Positions 30,536 to 44,318 of a stretch of 64,000 nt of DNA are shown piece by piece. Position 1 is the first letter of the stretch. Each line of letters opens with the position of its first letter. The notes under the pieces were generated by a model. That model was not told the DNA's origin, searched no databases, and saw only the letters and a list, made by a program, of their open reading frames with translations. Origin of the DNA: Dictyophora rubrovolvata (lineage: Eukaryota > Basidiomycota > Agaricomycetes > Phallales > Phallaceae); contig CP114127.1 of the NCBI GenBank assembly GCA_029959195.1, positions 1,178,001 to 1,242,000 of the forward strand, in the 5' to 3' direction. The translations under genes and the position numbers were made by a program.

Positions 30536-33359
30536 ATGGCTGCTTTCTTTTCACGACCAACTTCAGCTGCCGTCAAAATCATTGCACCTCCTCGTTCCGA
30601 TGGTTCTCCAGCTCAGATCCAGTCAGGGCAACTGCGTAAGTTTTCCTTGTCTGTTGGTTTTCCTCAGCTCATCCTAAACCCTCAAAAACTGCTTTAAGAA
30701 TCAAAAATATGCAGTAACATCACAAAATTTGGGTATATCGCTCTTTTTCCCCTACAATGAGATTTTGTCGTCCTAAATGAAGCTCAGTGTGTGCCAATTT
30801 GAAGGACTCGGCTGCATCTTCTATCATCCGCCCGTGAGCTTCTTTTTGTCTAAGAGATGTGCTGCTTGTGGACTTTTGTCAAATAGGTCCCTGAAAATAA
30901 TGAACCGGAACGAACGTCCGCTTCACCAGAGTTGTATATGCTTTATCTTCCTTGCTTTCTAGCTTTATTGAATTTTATAGTGCGAAAATAGAGTCCACAT
31001 TCCAGCGTGATCAACGTTCAAAAGGGGGGGTCGCGCAAACAACTCAAAATATAAATGCGCCTGTCTTCGTGCCCAAGGGCGCCCTCCCAACCGAAGGTAT
31101 TTTTAGTGGTTCCTTGGGTCACACTGTGTTGAGTCTTCTTCCCAATCGGCAATCCTACGGTAAATTGAGGGGTGTTTTAGGGTTTCTCCCACAACTGTTT
31201 ATGATCCTTATGATTCCTATGACCTTTCCGATCTAAATGTTGAGAAGGACAGCCCCCACCAAATCATCCAGGGGATGCACAATATGCAGCTCGTGTGTAT
31301 AAGTCTGTCATTACGGTAGTTTTTGTCCCTCATAAGTAATTGTTAGAACAATTATGACATTGGCGGCGATACAGTAATTAACAACGGATCAGTACCAATG
31401 GCCGGAGGGGGAATGGGCGTTCGACTGGATAGTTATTACTCACCCTCTGTGAATGGATTTGTTCGGCAACCAGTACGTACGCATCATAGAGCACTTTCAC
31501 TCTTCTCAATGGTAGTTTTCCTAGTTAAATTATCATCTTTACACTCCTCACGCATATAACACCAACACCAAATTGGACAACCCCTCCGCTTCCTTCTTCA
31601 TGTCGGATACTCTTCGCCAAGATTTGACACAACGCTCTGAGATTACAAGGACAATTCTTCCTTTACAAATGGTTAATCTACCTGACGAACTACAAGGTTA
31701 CCATACTCTTGTTCCTCTCGATTCCCCCACGACACCTAATGGAAAGGAGCGTAGACCTAATTTTGGTAACTGGTCCTCATCGATATATAAAGCAATTTCC
31801 GCAATGGATGGATTAACTTATGCGCTTCGACGTATTGAAAGTGCGTAATACATCCATTTCGTGCTTAATTTATCTATTAACCCCTCCCAGATTTTAGATT
31901 AGTAAATGAGGCCGCTTTTGATGTGGTCGAGGTCTGGTCGAAAATCCGACATCCAAGTATTGTTTCAATGCACGAGGCATTCACCTCTCGGGCATTTGGA
32001 GACAACTGTACGATTACAACTGCTTTCTTATTAGTGTAATAATGAAATTCATTTTTTTGTCTAGCATTAATTGTATCTTATGATTATCATCCATGTTCAG
32101 TAACTCTCTTCGATGCGCACTTGAGGCTCTCCTTGCAAACCCAAAGGCCCAGTAGCATGCTTTCTAATAACCAAACATCTACCTCTATTTCGGAAACGGT
32201 TCTATGGAGCTACATTTCCCAAATTGGAAGCGCTATTCGAGTTGCTCATGTGGCAGGTCTAGCAATACGTTTAGTTGATTCAACCAAAATTCTACTAACA
32301 GGGAAAAATCGGTATGTCTTGTTTCTGTTTGCTTTGGATATTTTTAGACAGACAGATATGGTAACTTAGAGTTCGACTGGGATGCTGCGGATTGGTTGAT
32401 ATCTTGACGTACGACGCACGTCAAGATGTACATTTACTGCAGGCGAGTGATCGATGTGTCATTGGTTATCATTTGACTTACCGGTCAGTAGCAAGAAGAT
32501 TTATTGCAGTTCGGTCGTTTGATTCTAGCTCTATGTTGTAATAATCTTATGGCGGGGAATAATTTGACAAAATCGCTGGAAACTGTGACGAGAAATTATT
32601 CAGCAGATTTAAAAGCTGCCATTATATTCCTTTTAGGAAAGCCAGCGGCACATAAGGTAAATTTCTCGAAGACGGTATTTGCATGGTAAACTTAGGGTTT
32701 TCATAGTCGATCAATCAATTGTTCGACATGATAGGACAACACCTGGTACCTGAGATGGAAGCATTGGAATGGTACGCATTAACTCTTTTTACGTTTCAGA
32801 CCATAGTTAATAACCAACAAAATTAGGCAAACGGATAGGCTGGAAGGAGAACTGACGCGTGAGTTGGAAAATGGGAGGATTGTGCGCCTTCTATGTAAAC
32901 TAGGATTTATTAACGAACGTCCCGAGTAAGTCTCTTCTGGGCGCTCAGAGTTTCTCAGGTGTTAAAATTCTAATATCAATGTAGATTTAATTGCGCTCCC
33001 CGCTGGTCAGAAACCGGTGATCGCTATGTGATACAATTATTCAGGGATTATGTATTCCATCAAGTGGATGAAAATGGAAATCCTGTAATGAATCTCTCGC
33101 ATGTATTGGCGTGTTTGAACAAGGTGAGCAAAGTTTCCCGCTTGTACACCTCAGATGGTTTATACGCTTGATCAGCTGGATGCTGGGAGCGAAGAGCGTA
33201 TCATGTTGGTTTCGCGAGATGAACAAAGCTGTTTAGTAGTAAGCTATAGGGAACTTAAATCGTGCATAGAGTCCTGTTTTAAGTCAGTATACGTTTCTCT
33301 AGTTATGATAGTAGTTTTAACACATTTTTAGTGAACTCGGTCGGCGAAATACTCGATGA
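30536..33359 (+). CDS. PAN3: PAN3, deadenylase regulatory subunit
   Basis: The adaptor of the Pan2-Pan3 poly(A) nuclease, which trims mRNA tails in the cytoplasm. About a dozen exons. The CCCH zinc finger ([21 protein letters not shown], about residues 40-62) is split by an intron whose acceptor at 30787 must be used. A disordered region with a candidate PAM2-like segment follows, then the pseudokinase domain (Q-P-L-N-Y-H-L-Y, L-V-P-L-D, Y-A-L-R-R-I, I-R-H-P-S-I-V, V-S-Y-D-Y-H-P) and the coiled-coil and C-terminal knob ([37 protein letters not shown]). The splice near 31,096-31,180 could not be fitted cleanly to phase, so that junction is uncertain. The gene ends S-E-L-G-R-R-N-T-R. Confidence 0.95.
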
Positions 33360-34103
33360 TCATTGTTCCCACAGATGTTTTTTCTTGACAAAGGTGTATT
33401 CGTATTTTGGTAATCTTATAAATCTATTAGGCTGTCTCAGAACTAGCACTAGGTTAATATAATATACAGGTGAGGGGTCTTTTTTTAGTGAGGGAGGACA
33501 ACAAAATTGTCTGAGAAACATCCTCGGCTTGTTCAGACTTGAGATTTTCGTCGTTCTATGCTTATCAGGTACGTTAACAAAACTCCTGGGGTATATATCG
33601 CCGACAGTCGTTTGACGATATATGGACTTGGATATACCCTCTTGAGGGGCCCTAATGACGCAAGAAATACTGTAGATTCCCTGTAAGGCTATTTCGGCTG
33701 AAGATTTGCGACATATTCCTCTAGTAATAATAATAGTGTACATCCAAAACATTTGAAGAGAAGTCGTATGCACGCTGCTACCTTAATATTTAGGCCAACA
33801 CCTGCGAGTTCTACAGTTTTATGTAATATTATTGGTACTTCATTCAGATTACTGTTTGTGACTCAAACCCATGTCTTCGGTATCTTCTTTATTTCAAAAA
33901 CAAAAAAGTATAATGGACGGCCGTTGGACTGACATAAATACACAGCCAATGAAATAAATACTAAACCACGGCAGCCGACGCTGAACCAACTTAGGTAATT
34001 TTGTTTTATAACTGCTTCTGAAACATTATTTTACAATACCGTTATGCACGCGTAAAACCAAATCTTGCAAAATGACTAACAATATGATAGCGATAAAAAG
34101 TTT
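33360..34103. other. Convergent intergenic PAN3 / TAF8
   Basis: A 744-bp 3' flank shared by two converging genes. Frames on the minus strand (33360-33773) lack any family signal. Nothing else is seen. Confidence 0.5.
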
Positions 34104-36021
34104 CTACGACCCGAATATGCTTTCACTTCGTTTTCTCTTTGATAGTCCAGCTGCGGCTGTTGACGAACCATTCCCACTAGCGCCACTATATTGCAGTCCC
34201 GAATGATGGGCAACGACTTTACTTCCCCTTCGAACCATTGGTAAACCCTGTCTAAAATCTTTAAGATCATAGTCCCACGTGGCAAGTAAGTGTGCGTCAG
34301 CAAGGACCCTAGTAGCTACTTCCTCTTCTTCCTCCCCCTTTTCCTTTCCTTTCAGCGTCTTATTATGTTCACCACTACCATTCGTTCCCAAGTTCCAATG
34401 AGCAGATACTGGCGGTCCATAAAATAGTTTCTGGTTGTTTCTTTCTAGTGGAGGAGGTGCGATCAATCGAGAAACCTTCATTAAAACCGGATGCTGTGGG
34501 GGGGGATCACGTTAGTCCTTAAGGCCAGATAACATATAGTGGGGCTAACAGATAGTATATTCCTGGCTAAAATGGGGATTCTACTGCCTTGCATAGTTGT
34601 TGGTTCAACATAAGCAACCGGACTTGCTACACTGCGAGCATGCCACTCGGGTGGCGGAAGAGGAAGGGTGGTAGGGATCGGGGGAGCAGCAGAGTTCAAG
34701 ATGGGTTTGCCATTCTTATCTAATGAAACAGCATGGGCAGGTAAAAAAGCGACTCTACGCGGGATACACGTATTCACGCTACTTGTTCCGAATATAGTAG
34801 GTGCTGGGGAATAAGCTCTGGATGAAAGTCCTACCATCATCATAGCGAGACTGTGATGCAGTGGATTGGACGTCAAAGCACCAGAGGCAGAAAGAGAAGA
34901 AGACTGCAAATAGGAATACGAGGATAATAGCGACGGGATTGTAGACATAGGTACACTGTTATTGAGATGCATGGACGAAGCAGGCTTTGGAAAACGCCAT
35001 TCCGGGGTGTTGGCGAGGGAGGAATTTTCGTATGGTATGCTGGCGAGATACGAAGATGAAGCGGACGCCAATGTAGGAAGAGCCGGCGAGGGTTGTCGAA
35101 CTGGTAAATGAACTCTCACTCCATTCTGTAACTGTGAAGTTTCAGTTGTAGGACCTTCCGCTTCGGGTGAATGAGTTTGCGGTAAAGCTGGCGGCGGTGA
35201 TGGTGACGGGAGTGATTTCAAAGGAGGTGTCGATTCCCCAATTACCGAAACAGCCGAGGAAGAAGAAAAGGAGCTAATCCCATTGGGAAATCGAGGAAAA
35301 AAACTCGGAACATAATCAAAGAAGTGCGAGTTAGAATTAGAATCAGACAATCGTGTACGTTTTCGAGGATGGGTGGATGAAGAGTCGGTTTCCAAATCTA
35401 TCGATATCGAGACAGCTGGATCTGAGAAATCGACACCATTATTTCCCAAGCTTTGTTCGGCGTGATTTTCTATTTTGATAGGTAGATCCTCTTTCTCTTC
35501 ATCGCTATTGTCATGATCGTCGTCATCGTCAATAGTAGTGTCATAGTCTTCTAACGGCGCGTACACAAGACGTATATCACTAGCCGAGTCATGAAAAATA
35601 CCGTCCCGTATCATCGCTTCAGATATTCAGAATTGCAAGAGATAGAACAGAAGATGCCAGTTATACCTTCTAACTCGGTCAACTCCTCGGCCCTTTTTGC
35701 TGTCTGAGCGGTGTATCGTGCAAGCTCTTTTGCTTCGCCTTCCGCATACTCTCTTAGCTCCTCCATATCAACACCAATTTCGTTTAGGGCCGAAATAGCA
35801 TCGCGAACAGTCACACCCGTCCGTCCTGCATGCTGAGCATACCTTGCGCACGTCTCAGATAACAATACCAAGTAACGCGAAAGGATATCAGTGAGAACGT
35901 ATGTGGCATGGGAGGAGGTTTTTGAAAAGTTGTGAGCATGTAAGGTTCGTGTCGTTGTAGTATGCAGAATCTGTGCTTCAATGACATGACCTGAAGAAAG
36001 TGGAAGGGAAGAGGAGGACAT
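34104..36021 (-). CDS. TAF8: TFIID subunit TAF8
   Basis: A histone-fold subunit of TFIID that pairs with TAF10. Three exons (35667-36021, 34550-35616, 34104-34493) give 603 residues. Residues about 25-110 form the bromodomain-associated histone fold (Y-V-L-T-D-I-L-S-R-Y-L, then R-T-G-V-T-V-R-D-A-I-S-A-L-N-E-I-G-V-D). An acidic stretch follows, then F-D-Y-V-P-S-F-F-P-R-F-P-N, the short motif of the TAF8 C-terminal region. The remainder is long, Ser/Pro-rich and disordered, much longer than animal TAF8, and ends in a basic R-K-R-S-E-S-type tail. An upstream in-frame ATG at 36057 would add 12 residues; the one at 36021 was preferred because the family starts near there. Confidence 0.85.
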
Positions 36022-36698
36022 TTTGCGAAACCCAGCCGGGTCACCAAGCGCGAACACGCAGCGCTCAGATTTGTCAGCAGTCCCTTATGTTCCGTAGTCA
36101 CATTGTCACACCGTTGGGAAGGCCCTCCTTGAAAATGATTCCTACATAATTGTTGAACGTTGAGCTTTAAACTTCAAACTTCAAGCTTCATGTGTCACCT
36201 CAATCACCAAGTACTACGGCTTTATTGTTCATGTACATTAATTAATTATCAACCAGACAAGTTTAACATCACCGCCAACAGGATCAATATTCTCATGTGC
36301 GCGTTATCCTAAAAGTGCGAATGGAATGTATCGAAACTAATATTATTTGTGTCATGTTTAATGGAAACAAATTATAAACAGGTATCAAACAGGTAGATAT
36401 ACTATATGTACTTTAGCATGCGAGGAAGAAAGAAAAGAAAAAGACATCCGAACTGGCATCAATAATCGTAACAAAGAGAGAAAAAAATGACCCAAACTCC
36501 TGAATGCGAAGAAGCACAACAAGACTTAATAACAAGCATAACATGAAATTAAAAACAGACCAAAACACAAATGGACGTACAGCGAACAGCTCCCTTCACC
36601 CCGCTCTTCTCAGCGCACTACAATTATGCCTCTAAGCGTGGCAATAGAAATGTTTGATCGTGGGCCGATCATTTACATAAATCCTTCATTATGCTTTT
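36022..36698. other. Intergenic TAF8 to RasGEF
   Basis: A 677-bp region with the TAF8 promoter and the RasGEF 3' flank. Long A-rich stretches occur at 36430-36570. No gene is seen. Confidence 0.5.
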
Positions 36699-39600
36699 TC
36701 ATCCTGCTCCTGCTTCCCGACCAAGAAGCGATTGCAGAACCTCTGTCTCAAGCGACCGGATCCTGAAGCACCTCTGATATGATTTTACATCGACTCCAAA
36801 CGGTACGCACGCAGCTAAATGCTGAGCGCCAACGAAAGCCTTGATAACACCCGCGATCATCCGTTGTTTATGAACATTAATCAACGGCTCCAGTGCTATA
36901 TCCTCCGGTAAGGGTTGAAGATTGAAAAATACCTCTGAATGTGAAGGGGGCGATAATGTCCCAGTCGATATATCAATCAAGACAGGCTCAGTCGGTGCAG
37001 TCGGATCTATAAAATCCGGTAGCTTCTCGTAGGCATACAGCTGCGCCAGGTAAGCACCCAGGAAGGGAAGACAGAACGGCTGCTGGTGCTGGGGCGAGTG
37101 CCCCTGCGACGAAGAATGCTCTTTGTCCTTGTCTCTATCAAAAGAATTGCCAGTAACAGACGGAGAGCTGATAGTTCCACCTTCTACGCCTGAACCCAAA
37201 GGTCTCTGGTCAATCAACGCGGCCGTCGCGTTTCGGATGTACTTGAACTCTCCTTCACGTGATGCGAACCGTTTCAGATCCTCAAAGATACGCTGTTCCC
37301 ACATGCCCACTTTGTTCCATTTTTTACCCATGGCTTTGTTCACCCATCGTGTCTGTAAACCAGAGACAATAGCGACGAGGGTATTGAAGTTGTTGTGAAG
37401 ATACATTTTCTGCGCAGTCAAAACAGTAAGACCATTGCTACGTCGAAATCAGTTATCGGTCACGTACCCAGGCAATACGAATGATTTTCTCGATTAAGAT
37501 CACCCTTTCCACTGGATGTGTCAAAACAACCTCCGAAGCAACGAAATTCACAACAAGGTCAAATCTTGCACGCAATGCCAGGATGGAGCTTAATTTGGGA
37601 TGCGTAGCGGTGTGAATTATAGACGTCGAATGAGGATGTGTCTCGCCATTAGAGTCTGAGCCGCCGCCGCCGCTAGCACCACCACCCCCAAACGTTGCTC
37701 CTGCATTCTTCAACCTTGCCCTTTCCTTCACAAACGAGACCCAATCTCGCACATTAACATCTTCAATGGCCTGCCCCCATTGATGTGAAATGATTTCCTC
37801 AAATTTAATTCTCTTGAAAAAATCAGCCTCGATAATCATGAATTGTCGAGCCAATAATTCGGAACGATGAAGGAGAATAAAAGACCGGTACGCATAAGGC
37901 ACTGTCGAACCCGGACTTGAAAGGGGTGCAGGCGGTGCATGTCCTGGCATTGGGATCGACGCAGAAGAATTTCCTGTCACGCCCAATGCAGCGGCGGTAG
38001 CGTTAGAGACGGAAGATGGTTTGAAAGTTAAATTGCTGTTCACATCAGCTCTCTTGGAAGATAATACAGTAGGATGGCGAGCTGCATGTGATGTAGTAGT
38101 GGAGGTCCGCATGTAGGCAGCATCTGCGCTGGTAGGGACGCTTGCACCAGACTTGACATAACCGCTCGACGAAGATATCGATGCCATGGAGCTTACGCTT
38201 CCCGATCTATCTCGTTCTTGGGCATTAGATCCACGTCCATGCTCAGTGTTCGTAGAAGTAGACGCCACAATCATGGTAGGATTAAGGTTAACAGAAAAGT
38301 CTCCTTCCTCATCCTTATAGCCAACGCTCTCAACGCTGAGACTAGTTCCACTCTCCATACTCCCAACACTTTCAGCACTGACACTATATTTCCTCTCTCC
38401 AACATGCCTTCTACTCCCCTCGGCACTGAAATCTATACCATCGGGGGCTTTCGCTCGAGCAGTTTTCAACCATCGCCCAACCTTCATATCCTTTTCTCTC
38501 TGTCTTTCGACGTCAATTTGACCTTCTAACCGTCGAAGGGCAGCTTCAGCGTCCCCTGCTTCTTCCTCATCGTCCGAAATGAGCTCAATTTGCCACTGCT
38601 GAAATTGAGAAGTATACCCTTCAACATGACTTGTACCGGCTTGACTAGTAGTTCGCTGCGACGACAAAGAAGAAGAGTGAGAAGAACGGCTGGAGGATGT
38701 AGGAGAGCCGTCATTTCTGTTTCGTTTGCGCGTAGCAGCTGAAGTGACACTATCAATTCTCTCGCTCTCGCGTTCCCTAGACCCCGATCTAGATCGTACA
38801 CTTAAAACAAAGGATGATCTGGATCGTATTCCTAAGGATGACACGCTCCCGCCTGAACCACGCACGAACTGGAATTCACGTCGAAGGGGAAGTCGACGTG
38901 CCGTTTTTCCTTTGCGGATACCAACTCCAACCCCAACATCTTCCCCAGCTCGATTCTGACCATCGACGCTAGATAGGTCAGATTCGGAAGTCGACAAGTC
39001 GTAATCATCCAATGAGACAGCGTCAGGAGTCCATCCTTCCTTTAGATGAATGTCACTAGCTCCCTGAACGGGAGCCTCGTAGGTTGACCCCGCTACCTCT
39101 CGCCCGTCTTCATGAGACTCGCCTTGCTCTGAACCAGAACACGAAAACGCAGACGTAGGGACGGGATTGGCCATATTTTCAACAGTAATCTGTTTATCCA
39201 TCCCAAGCTGGTCGTCGAGAGCCGGGGGTACAGGGTTGGAATCCATCACAGAACGCGCACTGCTCGAAAAAGATCCAGTAGTTGAGATGACGCTGAAAGA
39301 AGGGATATCAAGTCCGGGAGGACGAGGCGGGTAAGGGTGGTCATCGCCATCCTCGCGGCTATCATCCGTAGAGTCATTATTAATTGACATAAAGACACCA
39401 CCAAGTCCTTCAGCGTCGCTCTGTTCTGGTGCTAGTATACCTTCCTTGGATAATGCAATGGTGCTGGATGCATTGCGCTCAGCTTCGGAATTAGCTGGAC
39501 CAAGCTTAAGCATCTTCAGATACTCTTCTACACCGCCTTTAACGTGCAATAGCTCTTCCGCAGGATTTCCCACCTCTTTTCCGGTCCCAACCCTGGGGTC

Positions 39601-42600
39601 ACGAGTGATCCCAGAAGCAGAACCAAAACTTGATTCTGCTGGAAAAGGATTAGATAGAGATTCCGGACTTAGATTCCTGACTTCAATCTGGGGTATATAT
39701 CCGATAGCCATATTGGCTGCATATGAACTTCCTCCAACGGCAGCTGAAGATCTAACATTTAAAACCCGCTTCCACCGTCCCAACCTTCCAATAGTGTTCA
39801 CGAAAGCACGGGATATAGCACTACTGTGATACGGCGCCCCGGATCGAGAAGGTAAGGGCAATGTTCCTATTCCTGCAGCTTGCGCAAGAGGTGCATCGAT
39901 TCCTGGTTTGGGTGATTTAACGTGATCAAGAATCGTCTTTGAGAGAGGCTGGGAAAGCAATAAAGTGTCTGGCGACGTGAACGGAACATGCGCGGTTGTA
40001 AGAGCAGTGAATGTCGCAGGACCGGTCTTCGCGCTTAATGTGGGGTAGACACCAAACTTAGCCGCTCCGTCAAACGAAATTCCAACGTCAATACCCGTAG
40101 AGCTGGATATCGTTTCCACTCCCGACTCACTGCTATGGGAAGGTCCACGGACATAGTGGACGCTTGAAAAATCAAGATCAACATCGGAATCATCTGTGTT
40201 TAAATCAGAAGAGCTGGCGACAGCGTCAGTCCCCCGCCTTGCATGCGCTGCTTTACATTCTCGAACCACCTTTTTCAGCTTTCGAACGATACTCTAAAAA
40301 GGGTATCAAAGACGAGTCAGGGATGTGAAACAGCAAACAACTAGTAAACAACCGCATACCAAAGCATCCCCGCCGCCGTCACCTCTCGTACTTAAATCCC
40401 TAAAAAGGGAATTTAGCCACGCAGTGAACAAGGCACATAGGGCGGAATTTGGCAAAAAATCTTCCCGGAAGAACGTCAAAAGCCAATAACGAATAGCAAT
40501 AAACGTCCTGACACGAATAATCCGCCGAACCATTTCATCCTGCTTTGAGGTAGGTTTTTCGAGAGCCCAATGAAACCGACATATAAGGAGATGACAAAGG
40601 TCTACAGGCGTGATATAGGTACGGTAGGTAAGCAAAAAATTGAGCAACTCGTCGTAATCTAATTCGGACGTGAGCTGAGCTATCCATCGTTCAACAGTGG
40701 CGGCAATTATAACAGTTCGGGGAGCTGCCTCGGGATTTGTAGAGGGAAGGGAGTCGGGTTGGCGCGCATTGCTTCTTTTCCTAGGAGGAAGAGGCGCAGC
40801 CGATGACGTCGAATGTGTGTGTGAAGACTGTGTGTTAGACTCTGTCTGACTACCGCCTGAAATCGAAACAGACATCGAAGCGTCGTCTCTATTAGCCGCA
40901 CTCGCATCTCCACTATCCCCATAGAGCTCTCCCCATATGACAAATCGCGGGTCATCCTTTGGATTAGGAGATTCAGTCGCAGTCATTTTTATTGTTGCGC
41001 CTGTAGGAGGCGCAGATGATAACGCTGAAGGCAACGGCAAACCTTTATACGTCTGGATGACATCGAAGACCCGAGTCGAGAAATGAAGCCATGAGTTGCT
41101 ATCGGATGGAAAGGAGCAATCACCCAAAGAGACATGTACGGGATTTTTCATCTCTTCTTTTGCAAATTTCGGGGTGTCGGGCTCTGAAGAAGCGGCTCCA
41201 AGCGCTGTGTCGGGTTCGGACGACGCAGTCCTGCGTTCTTGTCCATTCCCGATACTGATATCCCCAATACGGGCCGTAAGTCCGGACTCAAAGGACTGCA
41301 TCTCTCTCAGTTCTCGAAACTGGGGCGGCTGGGAAAGAGAATCTTCCATCAGCGGTAGCGAGTTTTCAACCACAGTAATGGGGTCCGAATCTAGACCCGA
41401 ATTTCCATTCGAAACACGTAAGGGTGTCGTGTATTTCACACTCTCACCAAAAGGAGAAGCTATACGCCAGGACTCCCCGATGATGTAATTATGGAACGAA
41501 TTATTCAAGTTGTTGATAACACCATTGTTAGCGACGCCAACATTACTCAGAGCTGCAGATGTTGACACGGAGGGACGACGGGAAAAGTTTGTAGCCGTAT
41601 TTTGAACAGAGGCGAGGCCAGCGGCGGATGAAGACCGCGACCGCGAAGAAGAGGCGGTTGACTGTGTCGCGGGTGCGGATATCGATGTCGGATCGACCTC
41701 ATCATGAGGATCGACTGGAATGCGATTATCGTCCGCGTTCCCGATCAATATAGGAAGACCCTTCACCGCACCACTCATGCTCTTCCCTTTTCTCCTTGAT
41801 GACGACGCAATTGCACTAGTATCTGTAGCCAGCTCGGATGCCCATCCCAAAACTTGGCTGAAGGCATCAGCTCCAGCTGTTAGCTCGTCACGGATTTCAA
41901 ATGCGGGATAAACAGAGTAAGTGTCATATCCATACGTATAACGAGAAGCATGATGTTGCGAGGGGGCTTGGGAATGAGTGTCTGTTGAGTTAGACGGGCT
42001 CAGGGTTACACGGGAATGGAGATCGGAATTGGACCGCGTCTTGCGCAGCTTGCGACGCGTAACCGGCGGAGGAGATGATGGAGACGAGTTAGTTACCGGA
42101 CTAGAAGATATATTTGAACCATTTTGTGGTTGATTCAAATTCGTACTTCCTACAGCGGCAGCATTGTTGCTAGGCTTGAACATTCCGGAAGGTAGAAAAT
42201 CTTGCACGCTAAGGCGTGCTTTTCGACGCGAGCTTGTTGTTGCTGCGGTCGTTATTGACTGATTTTGGGCTTGTGGCTGTGATATTGAATGGTCAGATGG
42301 AAGCGGCGCCGAGTCGTCGTCTCGTCGGCTTCATATGCAGTTTCAAAATGAGCCAGGGAACCATTTTCGCAAGAAAGAAGAAAAAAAACCTACCTAATTC
42401 GGAACACCTTCACTCCTGATTCATCTTCAACAGCAGTAATGGCATACGGGGATCGGACAACTTGATCGCGATGCCCTACTCTCAAAATTTTGTCGTAGCA
42501 TTTCTTAAGCTCTCGCGCTGCAAGTGCAGAAGACGTTTGAACAAAAGAACCATCGGCTGGAATTTAGAATGGGAAGTTGTGTTTGAAAGTAAAGACCAAC

Positions 42601-43157
42601 ATAGGTAATAAGAACTTACGAGCGATGAAAAGATCAGCTTTAGTAACTTCAGGAGGTAACGAATCAATGTCAATTCTGGATGAATCCACGTTATTTTCCT
42701 GTTCAGCTCCCAAATCAGATGTTATTGACTTTGAAGGCGCCATGATGAATGTTCTGGTTGGGATAACCTGTGAATTCGTTCCATGAATCGTGGCAGGCGT
42801 TACCGGGACTGGAATTGGGATGGAACGAAGGTCAAGAATTGTAGGAGATGGGGAGCTTGAAGAATGCGTAGGATGTGGATTAGTAACTGGAGGCGAGATA
42901 GATGCATCTGAGAAAGACATAGTCGATTTCACTAGACCTGGTTCGGCGTCAAGACCAATATTAGAGGCGTGGTCGTCGGCGTTGGGTGGAGGTGATGAAG
43001 ATCCCTGTACATCTCCTGGACCTAACCCGCCAGACGAATGAAAGGATAGACTGAGAGGCGGGAGGACAGGCATGGTGTCGGAAGAATCGCCGGCTAATAC
43101 TGAGGATGATGAAGGTGCGGGTATGGGTGTATCACCGGGAGGAGATGTGGAAGACAT
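36699..43157 (-). CDS. Cdc25-like Ras guanine nucleotide exchange factor
   Basis: Activates Ras by swapping GDP for GTP at the membrane. Five exons (42620-43157, 42394-42556, 40360-42328, 37468-40293, 36699-37409) join in frame to 2068 residues. The N-terminal 770 residues are mainly disordered, with one folded-looking patch (about 180-235, V-Q-T-S-S-A-L-A-A-R-E-L-K-K-C-Y). The RasGEF_N domain is at about 770-890 (A-T-V-E-R-W-I-A-Q-L-T, L-L-T-Y-R-T-Y-I). Another 800-residue Ser-rich, acidic linker follows. The catalytic domain is at about 1690-2060: H-R-S-E-L-L-A-R-Q, R-D-W-V-S-F, then N-N-F-N-T-L-V-A-I-V-S-G-L-Q and P-F-L-G-A-Y-L. An insert of about 60 residues with poly-Gly and Gln/His stretches lies inside the catalytic region. 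No SH3 domain was seen. Confidence 0.92.
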
Positions 43158-44318
43158 AATGTAAGTCGTAGGAATTCGTAGAAACGATAAAATAAGATAT
43201 AGTCCCGCAGAAAAAGCAATGAAATAAAAAGGCGACTTTAACCAAAAAGAAGGGAGGGCGTATAGTCGATGAGCGCAAGTCGTCGAGTCAAGTCGGAAAC
43301 TTGAAAGGATAAGAAGCAAAAATATATATCTGGCGTAACAAAGAAGCTCCTGGTAAAAAAGAGAAAGCGAGAAATTTGGCCTTTATCTTTCGCTTTTTTT
43401 TTTTGGCTCACAGTGATCGTTTCATAAGCATAATGAAAATGAATGCCGTAAATGGATGGATGGATGATCACGGTGCCAGTACCAAATCCAAAGCCTCTAC
43501 TGCTAGTGAAGTTGCGGACGAGAGCACAAAGGAATTGGAGAAACCGAGAGTATGTATTGATGAGTTCGATGCGGATATCGATAAAAAAAATGAGAGAGGG
43601 GGCAAGAGAGAGGATTGACGCGAAAAGACAGCTGATTGTCGGAGGCGTCAAACAGAATTCCTCCGAGTCCGGGCGCACGAAGGAAATTGAGATAACGATT
43701 GAAAATCTTCGGCGATCAATTCACTTTTTCCACTGGGTGTTAGACGAAGTGCGAGGTCGTCGTCTAACGTTTGACGTTTAACGACAGAAATGCGAGGCTT
43801 TTGAAGGCTGAGATTTTTTGGAAGGCACTCGGAAACGCACAACGATACGAATTTGGGTGGATGCTGATGTAATTTTGTGTCTGAACGCTTACGTACGTTG
43901 CTGATATCCATTTATCACAATGAAGGGCTATTGTGTTTGTCCATGTAGCTTTTTTTTTATTCTGCCTCTGGTTTTTTTGGTCATTATTAATCATAGCTCT
44001 TTTTGCCGTTCAACGGACATTTTTGTCCCGTTTTTAAGAATGCATTGATTTTGTTTTGTTTCTAATATCCCTGACTAAATGTGCCCGATCTTTGTAACTC
44101 CACGAGGGAAATACTTAAGTGGCTTGCATCCCGATTCATTATTACGTTCAGTGGAACTTTTAAAAACGTTTTGTGTAGCACAATGCCGTCTTCGGGAACA
44201 ATATCGTTTCTGATGATATGTCCAAACTATGTAGTCTAAGTACTAAATAATCAAACTTATACACTAAATTTTGTGAAAACAGTGGGGGGTTATGTATTGT
44301 ATTGTATTATATTCCAAA
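43158..44318. other. Intergenic RasGEF promoter to OXA1 3' end
   Basis: A 1161-bp region. It contains pyrimidine runs on the promoter strand (C/T blocks at about 43385-43410 and 43,940-43,980). Small frames such as 43436-43618 (acidic, 60 codons) have no splice partner or similarity I recognise and may be upstream ORFs. Confidence 0.45.

Noticed and set aside
43436-43618. 60-codon acidic frame on the plus strand
   Set aside because: It lies in the RasGEF promoter and has no similarity I recognise; chance length is likely.
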